Part shown: positions 1 through 11,308 of the stretch, piece after piece
How the letters are laid out: each line of letters begins with the position of its first letter
How positions within the stretch are numbered: position 1 is the stretch's first letter
Assembly (NCBI RefSeq): GCF_001638985.1
Contig: NW_017265155.1
Coordinates: 124,001-188,000, forward strand
Direction: 5' to 3'
Length of the DNA: 64,000 nucleotides
Origin: Phycomyces blakesleeanus NRRL 1555(-)
Lineage: Eukaryota > Mucoromycota > Mucoromycetes > Mucorales > Phycomycetaceae
Program-made: the position numbers and the translations under genes
The notes under the pieces: model-generated
Databases searched by the model: none
The model's input: only the letters and a program-made list of their open reading frames with translations
What the model was told of the DNA's origin: nothing

Positions 1-387
1 CGGTTCCTGGGAGGATTTGAGTTGCAGCATTTTGAACTAGCGCCTAGTTACTTTGGTCACGATGATATTAACCTTAGAGAAGAAGAAAGAAGCGACGATG
101 ACAAGAAATTGAAGTAAGTTGATTAATCTTTACAAATTCGCTGGTTATATTGTTTTTCCTTTCTTTCTTATGTTAATGTACTGCCCAGTGATCGTATAGC
201 ACTTGGTTTAATCAATGGAATGCTCAACAGTATGGACGGTCGTAAGATTCACAGAGGGCAGGATCTATTAAGTATGTGAATCATAACACATAATTTAATA
301 TCGTGCTAACAGTATTACTTAGAGCGTCTGGATAAAGTATCGTCTAATATTTGGGAAGCAAAGCCATTAACTGAAAGATCGATATAA
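1..387 (+). CDS. 3' end of an unrecognised gene (partial)
   Basis: Three terminal exons can be joined in frame: 1..113, 189..271 and 323..387, with GT-AG introns between them and a TAA stop at 385-387. The tail is hydrophilic, with an acidic run (EEERSDDD) followed by a conserved-looking stretch containing ALGLINGMLNSMDG, and it ends in PLTERSI. The 5' part lies outside the window. I do not recognise the family. It is called coding because both splice sites are canonical and the frame stays open across the junctions. It converges on the minus-strand gene ending near 691. Confidence 0.55.
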
Positions 388-690
388 AACAAAAGAGGTG
401 TTAGGAAGCTTCCTTTTAGACTGCTTAGTGCCTACAGAATTTATCCATGTTCAAAACCGAAGTATCGGCAATATATGCACACCTTGTTCAGGCTTACTGT
501 AGATAGTTAAGGATTTTTATATGACTATATAGGAGTCGGATACTACTATAGCATCAAAATACAGCATTCTTGATATATAAAGTACGAGGGCACTTATCAC
601 TATTTACAAGATCAAATGTTGAAACTACTCCATATATTATAAACCAATTGAAGTATCATCAGAAAATTAAATCCATTAAAAACAAAGTGT

Positions 691-1960
691 CTATTGCAAT
701 ACAGGAACTGAGAAGAATGCGCGTGGACCAACGTACCCAACGATGCCAATATACTGAATGTCCATATACCTACATTCTTCTTCTTCGCGAAGAAGCTTTA
801 TCAAAAGATATCGACCAGATCTATTATCTACAACGTCAAGTCTCATTCTATGCCATGTTGATGTTTATTTTACCTGTCCTTAATATTAACCACACACTGA
901 TTGCTGCCCGAGATTTCAAACCATCCAACTGGACATATATCATCCACTCCGCCAGTTTTCTCCATATCCGCTATGTGCGCTTCGTAATCTTTCTTTGTGA
1001 AATGATCATATTTTGTAGTGTTTTCAATTGCTATAGGCTTATGCGTGAAAAAGATCAACCCATATCTGCCTTTTAGAAGCATATTGTTACTATATTACAT
1101 CTCGTATGCTCCCATGACTTACATGGTCCATCGGTGCTATTATGGATAAAAAAATCTATTGTAGGTTATCAGATATTATAGGTATATGCGAAAGTAGCTA
1201 AACTCACTGTTGACGAGGAACTTTGATTATTATTTTGGTAATTACACAGCTTCTTTCTGCTAGAGCTGTGTCTCGCATCCAAATGCAGTACATTAGCTTG
1301 ATATTCATAGATCCAGTACGGTTGGAGCTACTGTTGTTTTGTTAAAGAAAAATTAAAACCTGGGCATACAACCTTGGTGAATACTACCTACCAGTAAACA
1401 GATTCATCATTTGTTTGGATATTTGACAGAGAATAATATGGGCTAAAAGTTCGTATGAAGGTTAGAGACCAGAATTTGACTTAAATTACTATTTCCAGGC
1501 CTTGCCTGTATTCTCCACCATCCGTAAAGATGGCAATGAAATCCAATAACTTTTCATATGACCCATCCTTGACTTCTGCAAGGACTGACTCGACTGTAGT
1601 ACTTTGAGTAGAAGGGATGTTATAATCTATATTTTGTATTTCCGTACTGGGTACCTGGACTATCGTGTCCCGACCCTCTATCCGTGCTACATTGTGTAAT
1701 TCTTCAACTCGGACGTCAAATGGATAAGTTGCTGCATACGGACGTCTGAGACGTGGTATACGCGGTACATGCCGTGTACTACGCTCTCTCAAGGCATTTC
1801 GATCAAATGCTGTTCTTGAAAATGAAGGTCGAGGAAGGTTATCGTCTATTTCTGATTCAGTATTAGAAGCCATGTTTTCTTGGTTGGAAAGAATTTCAGA
1901 TGTTGAATGATCAGAATGAACTGCCAAAAGAGAGGAAGATCTTGGTATGGCAATAGGCAT
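691..1960 (-). CDS. Probable multi-exon gene with galactose-binding-like C-terminus
   Basis: The first exon begins at an ATG at 1960 or 1873 and stays open to about 1485. It encodes a low-complexity, Arg-rich N-terminus (RIPRLRRPY). Further down the strand, 1080..874 encodes a segment with DDICPVGWFEISGSNQ, and 847..691 encodes SGRYLLIKLLREEEE and DIQYIGIVGYVGPRAF before a TAG stop. This pattern (W-x-SGSN, then RYLLIKLL, then DIQYIG) resembles the F5/8C or DOC-like beta-sandwich; that is inference. Middle exons are unresolved; one candidate piece near 1395-1440 would read SLSNIQTNDESVYW. The last two exons are separated by only 26 nt (848..873), which is too short for a normal intron, so the gene may be decayed. 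The plus-strand 168-codon reading frame over the same DNA is taken to be a shadow. Confidence 0.35.
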
Positions 1961-2046
1961 TTGCAAGAAAAAGAAAAAAGAAAAGAAAAAAGAAAAAAAG
2001 AAAGGAAAAATACAAGAAAACAAAAGCTATACAATCTTTATTTGAA

Positions 2047-3121
2047 CTAAGAGTCTTGTTTTTGTTGACCCTCTGCTGCCTTTTGACCACGCTCGATTAA
2101 ATAATCCACTTCCACTTCTTTAGTAAGAGGTATGACCCACCGCTCATACAACTCAACGACCACATTAACAGGTACACGTAAATGGGAATTCTGGCCCTCT
2201 TTTTCCTGGTCGAAGGTTTGTCCGTACACCAGAGCCTTACGGCGCAGGCGCTCAAGCAATTTCTCTTCGACTTGTCTGTTGGTCAATAACTCGTAAATAC
2301 CATTCCTGTCATTAGCTAGTGCAAGCTTGATGTATTCCTCCGAGCTTGAACGGAATTTCGATTCTGCGATAAATTTTCCTATAATTCAGTGGGGAGTGAG
2401 TATTGAGCATTATGTGGTTATTACAATTCATTTGAAAGTATACCATAATGAATACGACGGCTAAGGGCCTGGAGACACTCGATGTCTTTTGTTGCAGAGC
2501 TTCCGTAGTTGTTATCATCGCGGTCTTGGCAGATGACAGGTACAATACTTTTGACATAGATATCCATGATACTGCCATTCACATTGATATCATTCGGAGC
2601 AAGAAATTCTTTAAACTTCAATACAGGCAAAATAGGTTCGGGAAGAGGAGAAGTAAAAGCATATTCATCAGGACTATATTATATATATATATATACAAGT
2701 ACGATTAATTTGGATATTTTTTTTAAAAAGAAAAGCAAGCTCAAGAAGTTACTTACCTGGTGTAGCGTCGTACTTTGGCTAAAAGGTTACATTTACACAT
2801 AATAATTAGGCTCAGAATAAGAGAAAAAGTGGTGTTATCGGCTTACCGTGAACTTTTTCGGTTTCCCACAAAAAGTACTCGAGAAAACTACGGTCTCCAG
2901 TTGCACCGTTAAACTCGAGAGCGCCCTTGGTGTAAATGCAATTGTTCAAGGCAAATTGTGCTCTTTCAATGAGGGCTGGTCATGACTTATAAGAATCACA
3001 ATGTGAAATCAAGAAAATGTCAAAAACAAAAATTACCAAAAATAATGGTATCCTCGAGCCGAATGAGAGTTGATCGAAGCTTATCAAGTGAGAACGGGTT
3101 GTTTTCTGTAAAGTTGCTCAT
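2047..3121 (-). CDS. ARO7: Chorismate mutase
   Basis: Catalyses chorismate to prephenate, the branch point to phenylalanine and tyrosine; a cytosolic allosteric dimer in fungi. Exons are 3121..3037, 2975..2847, 2778..2757, 2673..2444 and 2378..2047, all GT-AG, totalling 798 nt (265 aa, close to the yeast enzyme). Key matches are RSTLIRLEDTIIF near the N-terminus, the FLEYFLWETEKVH helix, GSSATKDIECLQALSRRIHYG in the middle (split here as GSSATKDIECLQ and ALSRRIHYG), EEKLLERLRRKALVYG, and the C-terminal VIPLTKEVEVDYL. The start was chosen as the first ATG, giving MSNFTENNPF. The third exon is only 22 nt. The gene is divergent from VPS3 with about 790 bp between them, and the next minus-strand gene begins about 90-170 bp after its stop. 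Confidence 0.95.
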
Positions 3122-3912
3122 TTCTCTTTTCTACACACACGCACAAAAAGAAGAAGAAAAGGAAGTGAAGCTTCTTGACTTTAAAAACAACGTGCATTTT
3201 CGGTATTTCTGTGACCTGCAAGCTGACTCACCAACACTCATCCTATAAGCCGGTTGTTCTCCGTCCTCTGTCTGGAATAGAAAGAGGAAAATAAACCAAG
3301 AACTAACCCCAAACTCCAATCAAGGCCGGCTTATTCTTTATAGAAGATCGGATCAGCCAAACTGTCAAAATCTAAGCTTGATCTTTCAAGCTAATAATAT
3401 CAAAGAAAATACCAATTCAGGTACACAACAGCTACTGTTTATTTATTTTTCTTAAACAAATAATAAATGCACACTCTTGTGTGCTGAAAATTATATAAAC
3501 TGTTTGGTTGCTTCAGAAATATTTTCTTGGGAAGTCCTACTAAAAAAAGGGCAGGTAAATTGGTCTCGAGTGGTAGGCGGAGTGTTCTCTTGCCCTGAAG
3601 AGTGACCATCTTTCCTTACTTGCTCAATGGAGCCCATAGCTAAAGAAGTTCTTTATTTATCGATTCCCCTTCAGGTCAAGTCAGGGTATATGCCTTGCCT
3701 GGACGCCTTACGCCTGATAGAGCCATCATTAGCTTTATTAACCTCTTTCATGGTATACGTAACGAGTGACGTATCCCCACAGTTTGCCAATCTGCACTCG
3801 CGGTGCACGTAGCAATTTCCCGGGAATTTGTGTCTCCACAGAGAAGCGCCAAAAAAAGACACGGTCGACTGAGATGTATAAAATACGATAAGCCAAAGGA
3901 GCTGTGGAGAGA
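3122..3912. promoter_or_regulatory. Divergent intergenic region ARO7 / VPS3
   Basis: This 791-bp region separates the ARO7 start (minus) from the VPS3 start (plus). A TATA-like TATAAAATA lies at about 3877-3885, some 30 bp before the VPS3 ATG. The short open frames here (for example 3627..3812) have no splice or family support. No other element was recognised. Confidence 0.5.
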
Positions 3913-6900
3913 ATGCCCTACACACCTTATACGCTACAGCCTATTCTTCTCTCTGCGAGTCTAGAGGAACCTTTCGGGCCTCAGCCCAACATTCCCAGCA
4001 CCTCTCCACCCTCTTCTTTTTTCGGACGACGGACGACATCCCCGCCTCTGGATGGCTCACCAGCTCAACCTTCACGCATCAACACACTCCTGACAGGGCA
4101 CAATATACCATCGCCTGCTTGGAATAGTTCATTGTCTATTGATGCGGTCGAGGCTTGGGGTAGGTGATAAAAGAGTCTCAGGCTTGTACTCATTTGTCTT
4201 GTAGATACCGACCTCTATCTTGGCACATCCGATGGTCATGTTCTCCATTACACACTTGAGGCAAAGGGAAGACTTGATCAGGTAATAATTGAAGAAGAAA
4301 AAAACGATCTCAATCCCATCACTTATCATCGTAATAGGCGGATGTCCCTTACGCGTCGAGACTAGAACGTAAAATTAACCTTGGCTTTGGTAAAAAATCG
4401 GTTGAGCGTATTCTTGTTCTTCCCCAAGTCTCCAAGGCCGTTGTTTTGTGCGGTAAGTGACATCTTATATTTTATATATGATACTAAGCCATTTTTTATA
4501 GATTCTATTCTATCTTTTTATACCCTACCTTTCTTTGACCCTATTCCCGTCTCACTTATACCACACATAAAGGGTGTGTCCTGCTTCTCACACGATGCAG
4601 CTGAGGAGGGTCGTATTGGAGAAGATGGCACTATAGAACTGTGTGTGGTTAAGAGACGAGTTGTACAAGTACTAAAAATTGGTGAACATGCCCATCTAAG
4701 AAAGGTATATATAAAATAATGATAATATTTAACATTTCTATACTCATGAAGATTCATGTGGTAGGAACTTCCTCTACCTGATGGTGCAATAATGATTACC
4801 CGCTACAACAGAAATCTCTGTCTAGCTGATGCACAAAACTACAAGATGATCAATCTTGAGCAATCCTCAGCCATTACATTGTGTAATACACCCAAAATTG
4901 CCGTCTCGCCTTCAGGCTCTACATACCTTGGATCACACAATCCCGTGTCGAGACCTGTAGCGACGGTTGTGAAAGAAGACGAATTCCTGGTAGTGAGCGA
5001 TATTGTTCATAATCATATCCTTTACTCTTTGTGCTATTGATATTAGATAGAATTTATTGTTTGATGCATTATTATATTTCACCTTAACCCAGGATACTTG
5101 ATACATGCTACTATCGGTTTAATTGTAAATGGAGCTGGAGACCCTATACGAGGCACAATTCAATGGAGTAGCTACCCCAAAGCAATTTGTGTCGAGCCAC
5201 CATATATTGCAGCTCTTTTACGCAATCACACTATTGAGATCCACAATTTCTTGGACCAACAACGCCTCCAGGTTATCACACTTGACCCTTCATTTGAACC
5301 ACGTGGAATTTCCCTTGGCCATGGTATCAGTGTATGGATGGAAGATCTAGCAGTAAGATTAAGAAAATGTGCTTGGCCGAAGGAAAATGATACTGGTAAC
5401 TCGGAAACAGATACAGATTCAGAGCTGGAAAATAAGCTCGGTAGAGAAGTAGCGCGCTATTCAACAGTTCCGGCACGAATCTTGGTGTATGGACGAGATT
5501 CAGTAATGGCTCAGCTAGCTACACCTTTGGTGATTCAGGTTGATCAACTGTTGGACACAAATCGTATAGAAGAAGCCATGGAAATGGCAGATCAGGCACG
5601 AAATGCTATGTCTGTTGATAATAGTGTGTATGGAGAAAGACTGGTAAGCTGTTGGTCCGTGATAACCGGATGAGATATTGACCAGGGACGCTTTTTTAGC
5701 AAAGCGAATTAGATTATATTTTCCAGAAATCAGGACTGCTTCTGTTAAAAGAAACTGTATTTGAAGATGCATTTCAACTTTTGTCAAAGGGAAACCTTGA
5801 TCCACGTGTTCTCCTTAGTCGATTTCAAGAATTTTTCCAGCCTCAATGGCTTCACGTGTCACCTCGGATTGTACTTTTTGAGGGAGTTTTGGAAATATTA
5901 AACAGGCTTGGATCAATTGAAGATATTGGTTTGTTAAGATAGTAAACTGATAAGTGCAAAATACTTATTTTGATTAATTAATATATATAGTGGCCTCTAA
6001 CATTGAAAAAAACTATGGTAAACAGGAAGAAGAGAGCCAAAAACGAAGTCCGATTATGGACTTAAGTTGTGTCTTGCTTAATAATGCGAGAGATGCACTC
6101 CAAAAGTATTTGGAAATGGAACGCAGAAAGCTACAGGGAAACACGAGAAAAGAGGATTCAATTCTGGAGGTAGAAAAACATAATATTATAACAGCTGAAT
6201 ATATATATATATATATATTATCTGATCAAATTGAATCTGTATAGGTTATCGATACTGCACTTTTAAAAGTCTATGTCATAAAAGAGGATGAAAAGTCGAT
6301 TCACGGGCTTCTGAAGCAACCTAATATGTGTAATCCAAAGCTTTGTGCAGAAACCCTTCTTAAATCCAAGGTATTATTTCGAGATAATTTCTATATGCAC
6401 AGAAACTGTGCTTATGTTTCATTAGAGATATTATGCACTTTCTATTTTGTATGAATCCAAACGTATGTACGAAAGAGTACTAGATACATGGTCGAAGTAA
6501 GTCATAATATTTATTTACTGATTAAAATGACTCACATTGCATATGCCTTAGAATACACACAGGAGAATTTCCTGCCCCTTCTGTCGCAGACAGCTTAGGA
6601 CGGATCAAAAAGATGCTGCTTCAAGATATCAACATAGACGAACTGCCACTTTCTGTTGTCATGGAGTATACCTGGTGGCTCACAGAACAAAGTCCTGTGG
6701 ATGGTGTAGAAGTGTTTATACGCTCTCCGCGTACAGCTGACATGGATCCCGATGAGATTCTTAGGCGCTTGGAGAAGTATGGAAATGAGGTTGTACGAAC
6801 TTATTTAGAGTACATAGTCCTAGAACGAAAAAGCGACTGTGCAGAATACCACACTAGACTTGCTTGTAGCTATGTGCATGATGTCCAAAAAGAAATTCGA

Positions 6901-8219
6901 GCAGACCATATGCACCAATTAGAAGAACTAGGTACATTTACCAAATATCTCGCTATTTATCTATAAACTTACATTATTCCACAGTGAAGCTATACCAGCA
7001 ATCTATAAAAACCAAAGAGATAAAAAAAGCTAGTGATACTGAGGATCTTTCAAAACCGCCTATCCAGTCTACTTTTGTGGGGTTCCTTTCCCACCAAAAA
7101 CAAACAAATTTGGTAAAAGCACGGCTGTCATTGATCAAACTATTGCAGTGTTCCCCACTCTATTCTGCTGAAACACTACTGGAAGCACTCTCAAAAGATG
7201 GTCCTTTGGATATTGAAAAGGTGATCGTTTATGGGCGTGTAAGTATGATTTTCTTTATGTTAATTTGGTTATAAAACATTAGCCCTTACGCTGTTTTGAT
7301 TTTCTTTAAAGATGAGAATGCACACAGAGTCATTGCATATATTGATTCATGACCTTGGTGATTTTATGGGTGCAGAAACCTATTGTGTGACTAATGGACA
7401 TAGTGCTGGAGCAATCTCAGATAATTTAAATACTCCTTCAAAACATTCTATTCCTGTACGAACGTCCTCTCTAGCTGCACCGGTAGCCCAGAAAGACAAA
7501 AAACCATTACCAAAAGAACGAGACGAGAAAAACGTTGGTAGAAAAGGCATTGAGCAGAAAAAGCTTTCTGGCAGTGAGTTGGAGGAACGTAAAAATCTTT
7601 TTTCGATGCTTTTAAAAACATACCTGACCATTCAAAATAAGTAAGTAAAGATGAATATCATAATGACTATTGGCTGACAGTGTGGGTCTTAGAGATACGA
7701 TGCTGGCTCGTACAATGCATCTATTAAACACTCAGGGTTTTTATTTGGATACACTTGAGGTAATAATTCACTGCGTTAATTAATGAGCATATGCCCATTA
7801 CTTAAGCTTGATATTATAGGTACTGTCATCTCTTCCGGAAGATTTGCCAATCCAGATCCTCCAGGGTTATCTGACAAGATCGTTGCGTCGATCCCTACAT
7901 GCATATAGACAGAGCAATATTGTTCTGGGATTAAGTCGAGGCGAAAACGTGATGGTATGTGATATGAATAGTTGGACAATAGAATTGATACTGAACAATC
8001 GGGCGGGCTTAGGTTGGAAGTGAGTTGATCGAAACATACAAAGATATTGGTCCTGTCTATGTGGATAGGCAATCTGTGTGTAAAAAGTGTGAGATATATT
8101 TAGGAAACGGAACTATTGTACGCAGCAGTGGAGGTGGATTCCCGTTGCATTTGCATTGTGCCCAAATGATGGGAATTATTAATTACGAAGACGATGAAGA
8201 AATATATGAAGTCGAATAA
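3913..8219 (+). CDS. VPS3: Vps3/TGFBRAP1-type subunit of the CORVET tethering complex
   Basis: CORVET tethers early endosomal membranes with Rab5/Vps21. Sixteen exons: 3913..4159, 4205..4281, 4338..4452, 4502..4704, 4765..5014, 5093..5643, 5727..5928, 5991..6169, 6245..6370, 6426..6496, 6552..6931, 6985..7238, 7312..7640, 7681..7759, 7820..7954, 8013..8219. They sum to 3405 nt (1134 aa). A citron-homology (CNH) domain occupies roughly residues 80-390 (DLYLGTSDGHVLHY near its start). The clathrin-repeat region includes VEVFIRSP, MDPDEILRRLEKY and AEYHTRLA, which match animal TGFBRAP1 better than Vps39. A small C-terminal zinc motif (C-x2-C ... H-x-H-C) lies near residues 1088-1115. Intron 5 (5015..5092) has U12-type signals. 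The start is the first ATG; a GTG nine bases upstream is ignored. The gene name is by family; VPS39 is the alternative. Confidence 0.9.
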
Positions 8220-9118
8220 TAAGCGCAAAAAAGGTCGATATTAGCAGTATAATATATATTTATGTGTCTATGTATGTACACAAATATTATCTATAAAGTA
8301 CTTCAAAGTTTCAAATGGTCTTTGGATATTACATCGTTATTTGGACGTTTTTGTCCATGTACTTAATCGTTGATCAAATATGCAATTTTTTTAGATGTTT
8401 AATGCACAATCTAATGATATAAAATACAGGCAATAAAAAAAATCATGCTGTGACCCTACTTCCTGGATGTATTTTCTCCTGGGAGCATGTATAATGTATA
8501 ATATATTATGCTACAGAGCTACAAGTCAAAAAAACTATATGTCTAGGACATATCCTCTAGCGAGGGATATATAGCGTTCCATAAACAAATTACTTATAAG
8601 CGATGTGACGAGTGGTATTGTTGGGCTCGATAAATTAGTGCTCAGCTTTTAGAGATTGTGTGCCTTATCTAGAACCTGGCTCTCAAGTTGTATATTAAAC
8701 ATAGTAAATACTGTAATATATATTACGCTTTTTAAACTACCGTACTAAATCCATTATTAATTTTTAATACCACGCCTGAGTGCTCTCTTTTTGACACCCC
8801 CATTCGAGCAGTCTGTGCCATGTATATAACCTCTCAATAAAATTCGCAGTTCAAAGTAAACAACCTGGGTGTAAGTTATCGAGTTTTAGATGTTAACAAA
8901 ACAAAAATGACGACAATAACGATCACATTTTGAGTGTTAACAAACTGGTTTGTGGAATAAAAGAGGGAGAAGTAGAAGTAATGTGTGGTCATAGCAGCTG
9001 GTTTTGAGTACCATAAAACACCAATATTGCCATTATACTATAAACACGACTGAATCTGGGGGAAGAAGTCTGGAGTTCTATTCCAAGCAAAAAGTCTAGA
9101 AGAAATACATTTACAAAT
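8220..9118. other. Intergenic, convergent 3' ends of VPS3 and FMN1
   Basis: AT-rich 3' flanks of two convergent genes. AATAAA-like sequences occur at several points (for example near 8432 and 8837). No open frame, RNA gene or repeat could be supported. Confidence 0.5.
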
Positions 9119-9814
9119 TTACTGGGTGAAAAGAGCATCGCTCTGGAAAGCATCATAAGCAGGACGCTTCAACGAATGCTTTGCAACTTCAACATCTGTC
9201 TTAATATCCCGAATCAGCGCATCTAAAAACACATACATTCATAGTGTCAAAATAAAGCTCAAAAAAAATATTGGTCCCAAAGTATTTTGCTTACCAAGCG
9301 ATGGATAGTTCTGCTCGGGACGGATATAACCCAGAACAATGACTCGAATAGACACACCATAAAAATCTTCGGGAAATTCGTGAATTATATGTACCTCCTG
9401 TAGTTGCAATGTTTAGTTTAATCCTCAATATTATGTAGTGCACAATCGATGAACTTACAGCTGAGCGCTTTTCGTTGTTGTAATAAGGGTTCCAGCCGAG
9501 ACTCATTACCATGGGGTAGACTTTTGAGTCACTCTTTCCAATCTGAACCCATCCGTAATAGACACCAGCCTCGAACTCGGAGCACATTGTAGCAAGAGCA
9601 TCTTCTGACAGATTGGCTAGTAGAGAGGACATGAGATATTGTTCAAGATGACTAATCTCAAGTATGCTAAAAAATGTATACCTGTTGGGATTCCGAGCTC
9701 CTTTGACCCACGCCCGTAGCCCTTGATGACAGTGCCCGAAAATGCACAGGGATACGGTTTGGCTGGTACTTCGGGGCCGACAATAAGTGGACGATCAGGG
9801 TTAATTTGGCTCAT
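9119..9814 (-). CDS. FMN1: Riboflavin kinase
   Basis: Phosphorylates riboflavin with ATP to give FMN. Four exons, 9814..9682, 9616..9459, 9397..9295 and 9222..9119, sum to 498 nt (165 aa), the usual size for a monofunctional eukaryotic enzyme. Recognisable motifs in order are [10 protein letters not shown] at the N-terminus, [20 protein letters not shown] (the family G-x-GRGSKxLGxPTAN signature, spanning the first intron), [32 protein letters not shown], and DFYG...[13 protein letters not shown], followed by a helix with [10 protein letters not shown]. No FAD synthetase domain is attached. It is divergent from the NASP-like gene with 169 bp between start codons, so a shared promoter is likely. 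Confidence 0.96.
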
Positions 9815-9983
9815 ACTTGAAAGTTATAGGTAGAAAGAGAGTTGATCTTTACAAATTGAAAGACAGTTCAAGAAATGAATTCAATCATCTATCATCACGT
9901 GCATACCTATCGCGAACGGATTAACCGCGTCTAATGCCATCTTGTTTATTTGGTATCGCGCCTCTTTCTTGTTTAAATACCTA
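9815..9983. promoter_or_regulatory. Short divergent promoter, FMN1 / NASP-like
   Basis: Only 169 bp separate the two start codons. The segment is less AT-rich than most intergenic DNA here and contains CpG-bearing stretches around 9905-9965 (for example ATCGCGAACGG). No TATA box stands out. Confidence 0.5.
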
Positions 9984-11308
9984 ATGGACGCGATTGGAAA
10001 ATTGATTGATCATGGCAATCTCGCCTACTCTATGATGGATTATGAAAAGAGCGCTACAAGCTTTGGCATGGCTTGCCAGCTTCTGTAAGAAATCGAAGCA
10101 ACAATACGTGCGTCCTCTGGTTTTTTTTATATACTGAGTTTGACATATTTTAGGGATGCACTCAACGGTGATCTTGCGGTAGAGAATGGTGATGCATACT
10201 TTTTATACGGCCGATCATTACTGCGTTATGCAGTACAGCAAAGTACTGTCCTAGGACAGTCTTCTCAGGAACCGCCGACTACTGTTGAAAAGCCTGTTGA
10301 GCAATCTCAGGGTTCGTACAATATATAATCTTTAAAGTATGAGAGCTTATCTAAATCTTAGTAGAAAATACCAATCCTCGCTTCCAGTTCGAAGAGGATG
10401 GACAAGAGGAGGAGGAGGAGGAGGAAGAAGAAGAAGAAGAAGAAGAAGAGAATGGATCTGATACTGAAGAGAACGAGCAGGAAACAACTGAAGACAACTT
10501 TGAGGCTGCTTGGAACATACTGGATGTGGCAAGAGTTATCTTTGAAAAAGATGATGAACCTGAATACCAATTGAAGCTAGCTGACGTTCTCCTTCTTCTT
10601 GGTGATATATGCTTAGAGACAGGTAAGTTATCAAATAATAAACGGAAAGAATTTGGAAGGAAGCCAACATAAACTATTGTAGAGAGATTTGACGATGCTT
10701 TGCCTGATTATCGACAGGCTATTGAACTTAAAAAGGCCCACTTGAATAGCGACAACCGGCAACTGGCGGAAGCTCACTACAAATACGCACTTGCATTAGA
10801 GTTTTCTAGTGACCCAACACTAGCTTTGGCTGAGATTCAAAAGGCAGTTGATGTATTGAAGAAACGCCTGGAGATTTTAGAAGGCACAGTGGGGATTGAT
10901 GATAAGGGAAAGGGAAAGAAAAAAGCATCTTCGATCGAAATTTCGGATGAGGATATCCAAAAAGAGATTGAAGATGTCAAAGAACTTTTGCCTGAGATGG
11001 AGGCCAAGGTAAGATTAATTACTAGTATACAATAACATGTACCTTACAAATGTACATTTTAGGTTGAGGAGCTTATTAGCCGCCAGGAAGCTGGAAACGA
11101 GGCAGAAAAGTTATTAAAGTCCATAATTGATGCCAGTACAATCAACAATCAGCCAATTCCAGAAAATGCTACTGTAAATGACCTTTCATCGCTCATTAAG
11201 CGTAAGTCAAAGTCTGTGGATAGCAAGACGTCATCCGATCAAGCTGAAAAAAGAAAGGCAACCTCAGAGGCAAATGAAACTCCCGAAAAGAAGTCAAGAA
11301 CAGATTAG
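9984..11308 (+). CDS. NASP/Sim3/Hif1-type histone chaperone (SHNi-TPR)
   Basis: This family binds histone H3 (and CENP-A in some fungi) and delivers it for chromatin assembly. Five exons, 9984..10084, 10154..10311, 10362..10622, 10683..11008 and 11063..11308, sum to 1092 nt (363 aa). TPR units are visible: residues ~8-35 (GNLAYSMMDYEKSATSFGMA), the DAYFLYGRSLLRYA helix, then a long acidic insert rich in Glu (from a GAA/GAG repeat at 10403-10450), which is the hallmark split of TPR2 in the family. After it come VLLLLGDICLETERFDDAL and QLAEAHYKYALALEF with a Lys-rich KGKGKKKAS stretch. A nuclear-localisation-like tail (EKRKATSE...EKKSRTD) ends the protein. Known counterparts are S. pombe sim3 and yeast HIF1. 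Confidence 0.92.

Noticed and set aside
570..1076. 168-codon plus-strand open frame
   Set aside because: It lies opposite minus-strand segments that look more like a conserved domain, has no splice or family support, and is rich in residues typical of antisense frames.
3627..3812. 61-codon frame in the ARO7-VPS3 intergenic region
   Set aside because: No splice sites or family features; overlaps the expected promoters.
10403..10450. GAA/GAG run as a disease-type microsatellite or CRISPR-like repeat
   Set aside because: It is in frame in the NASP-like gene and encodes the expected acidic insert.
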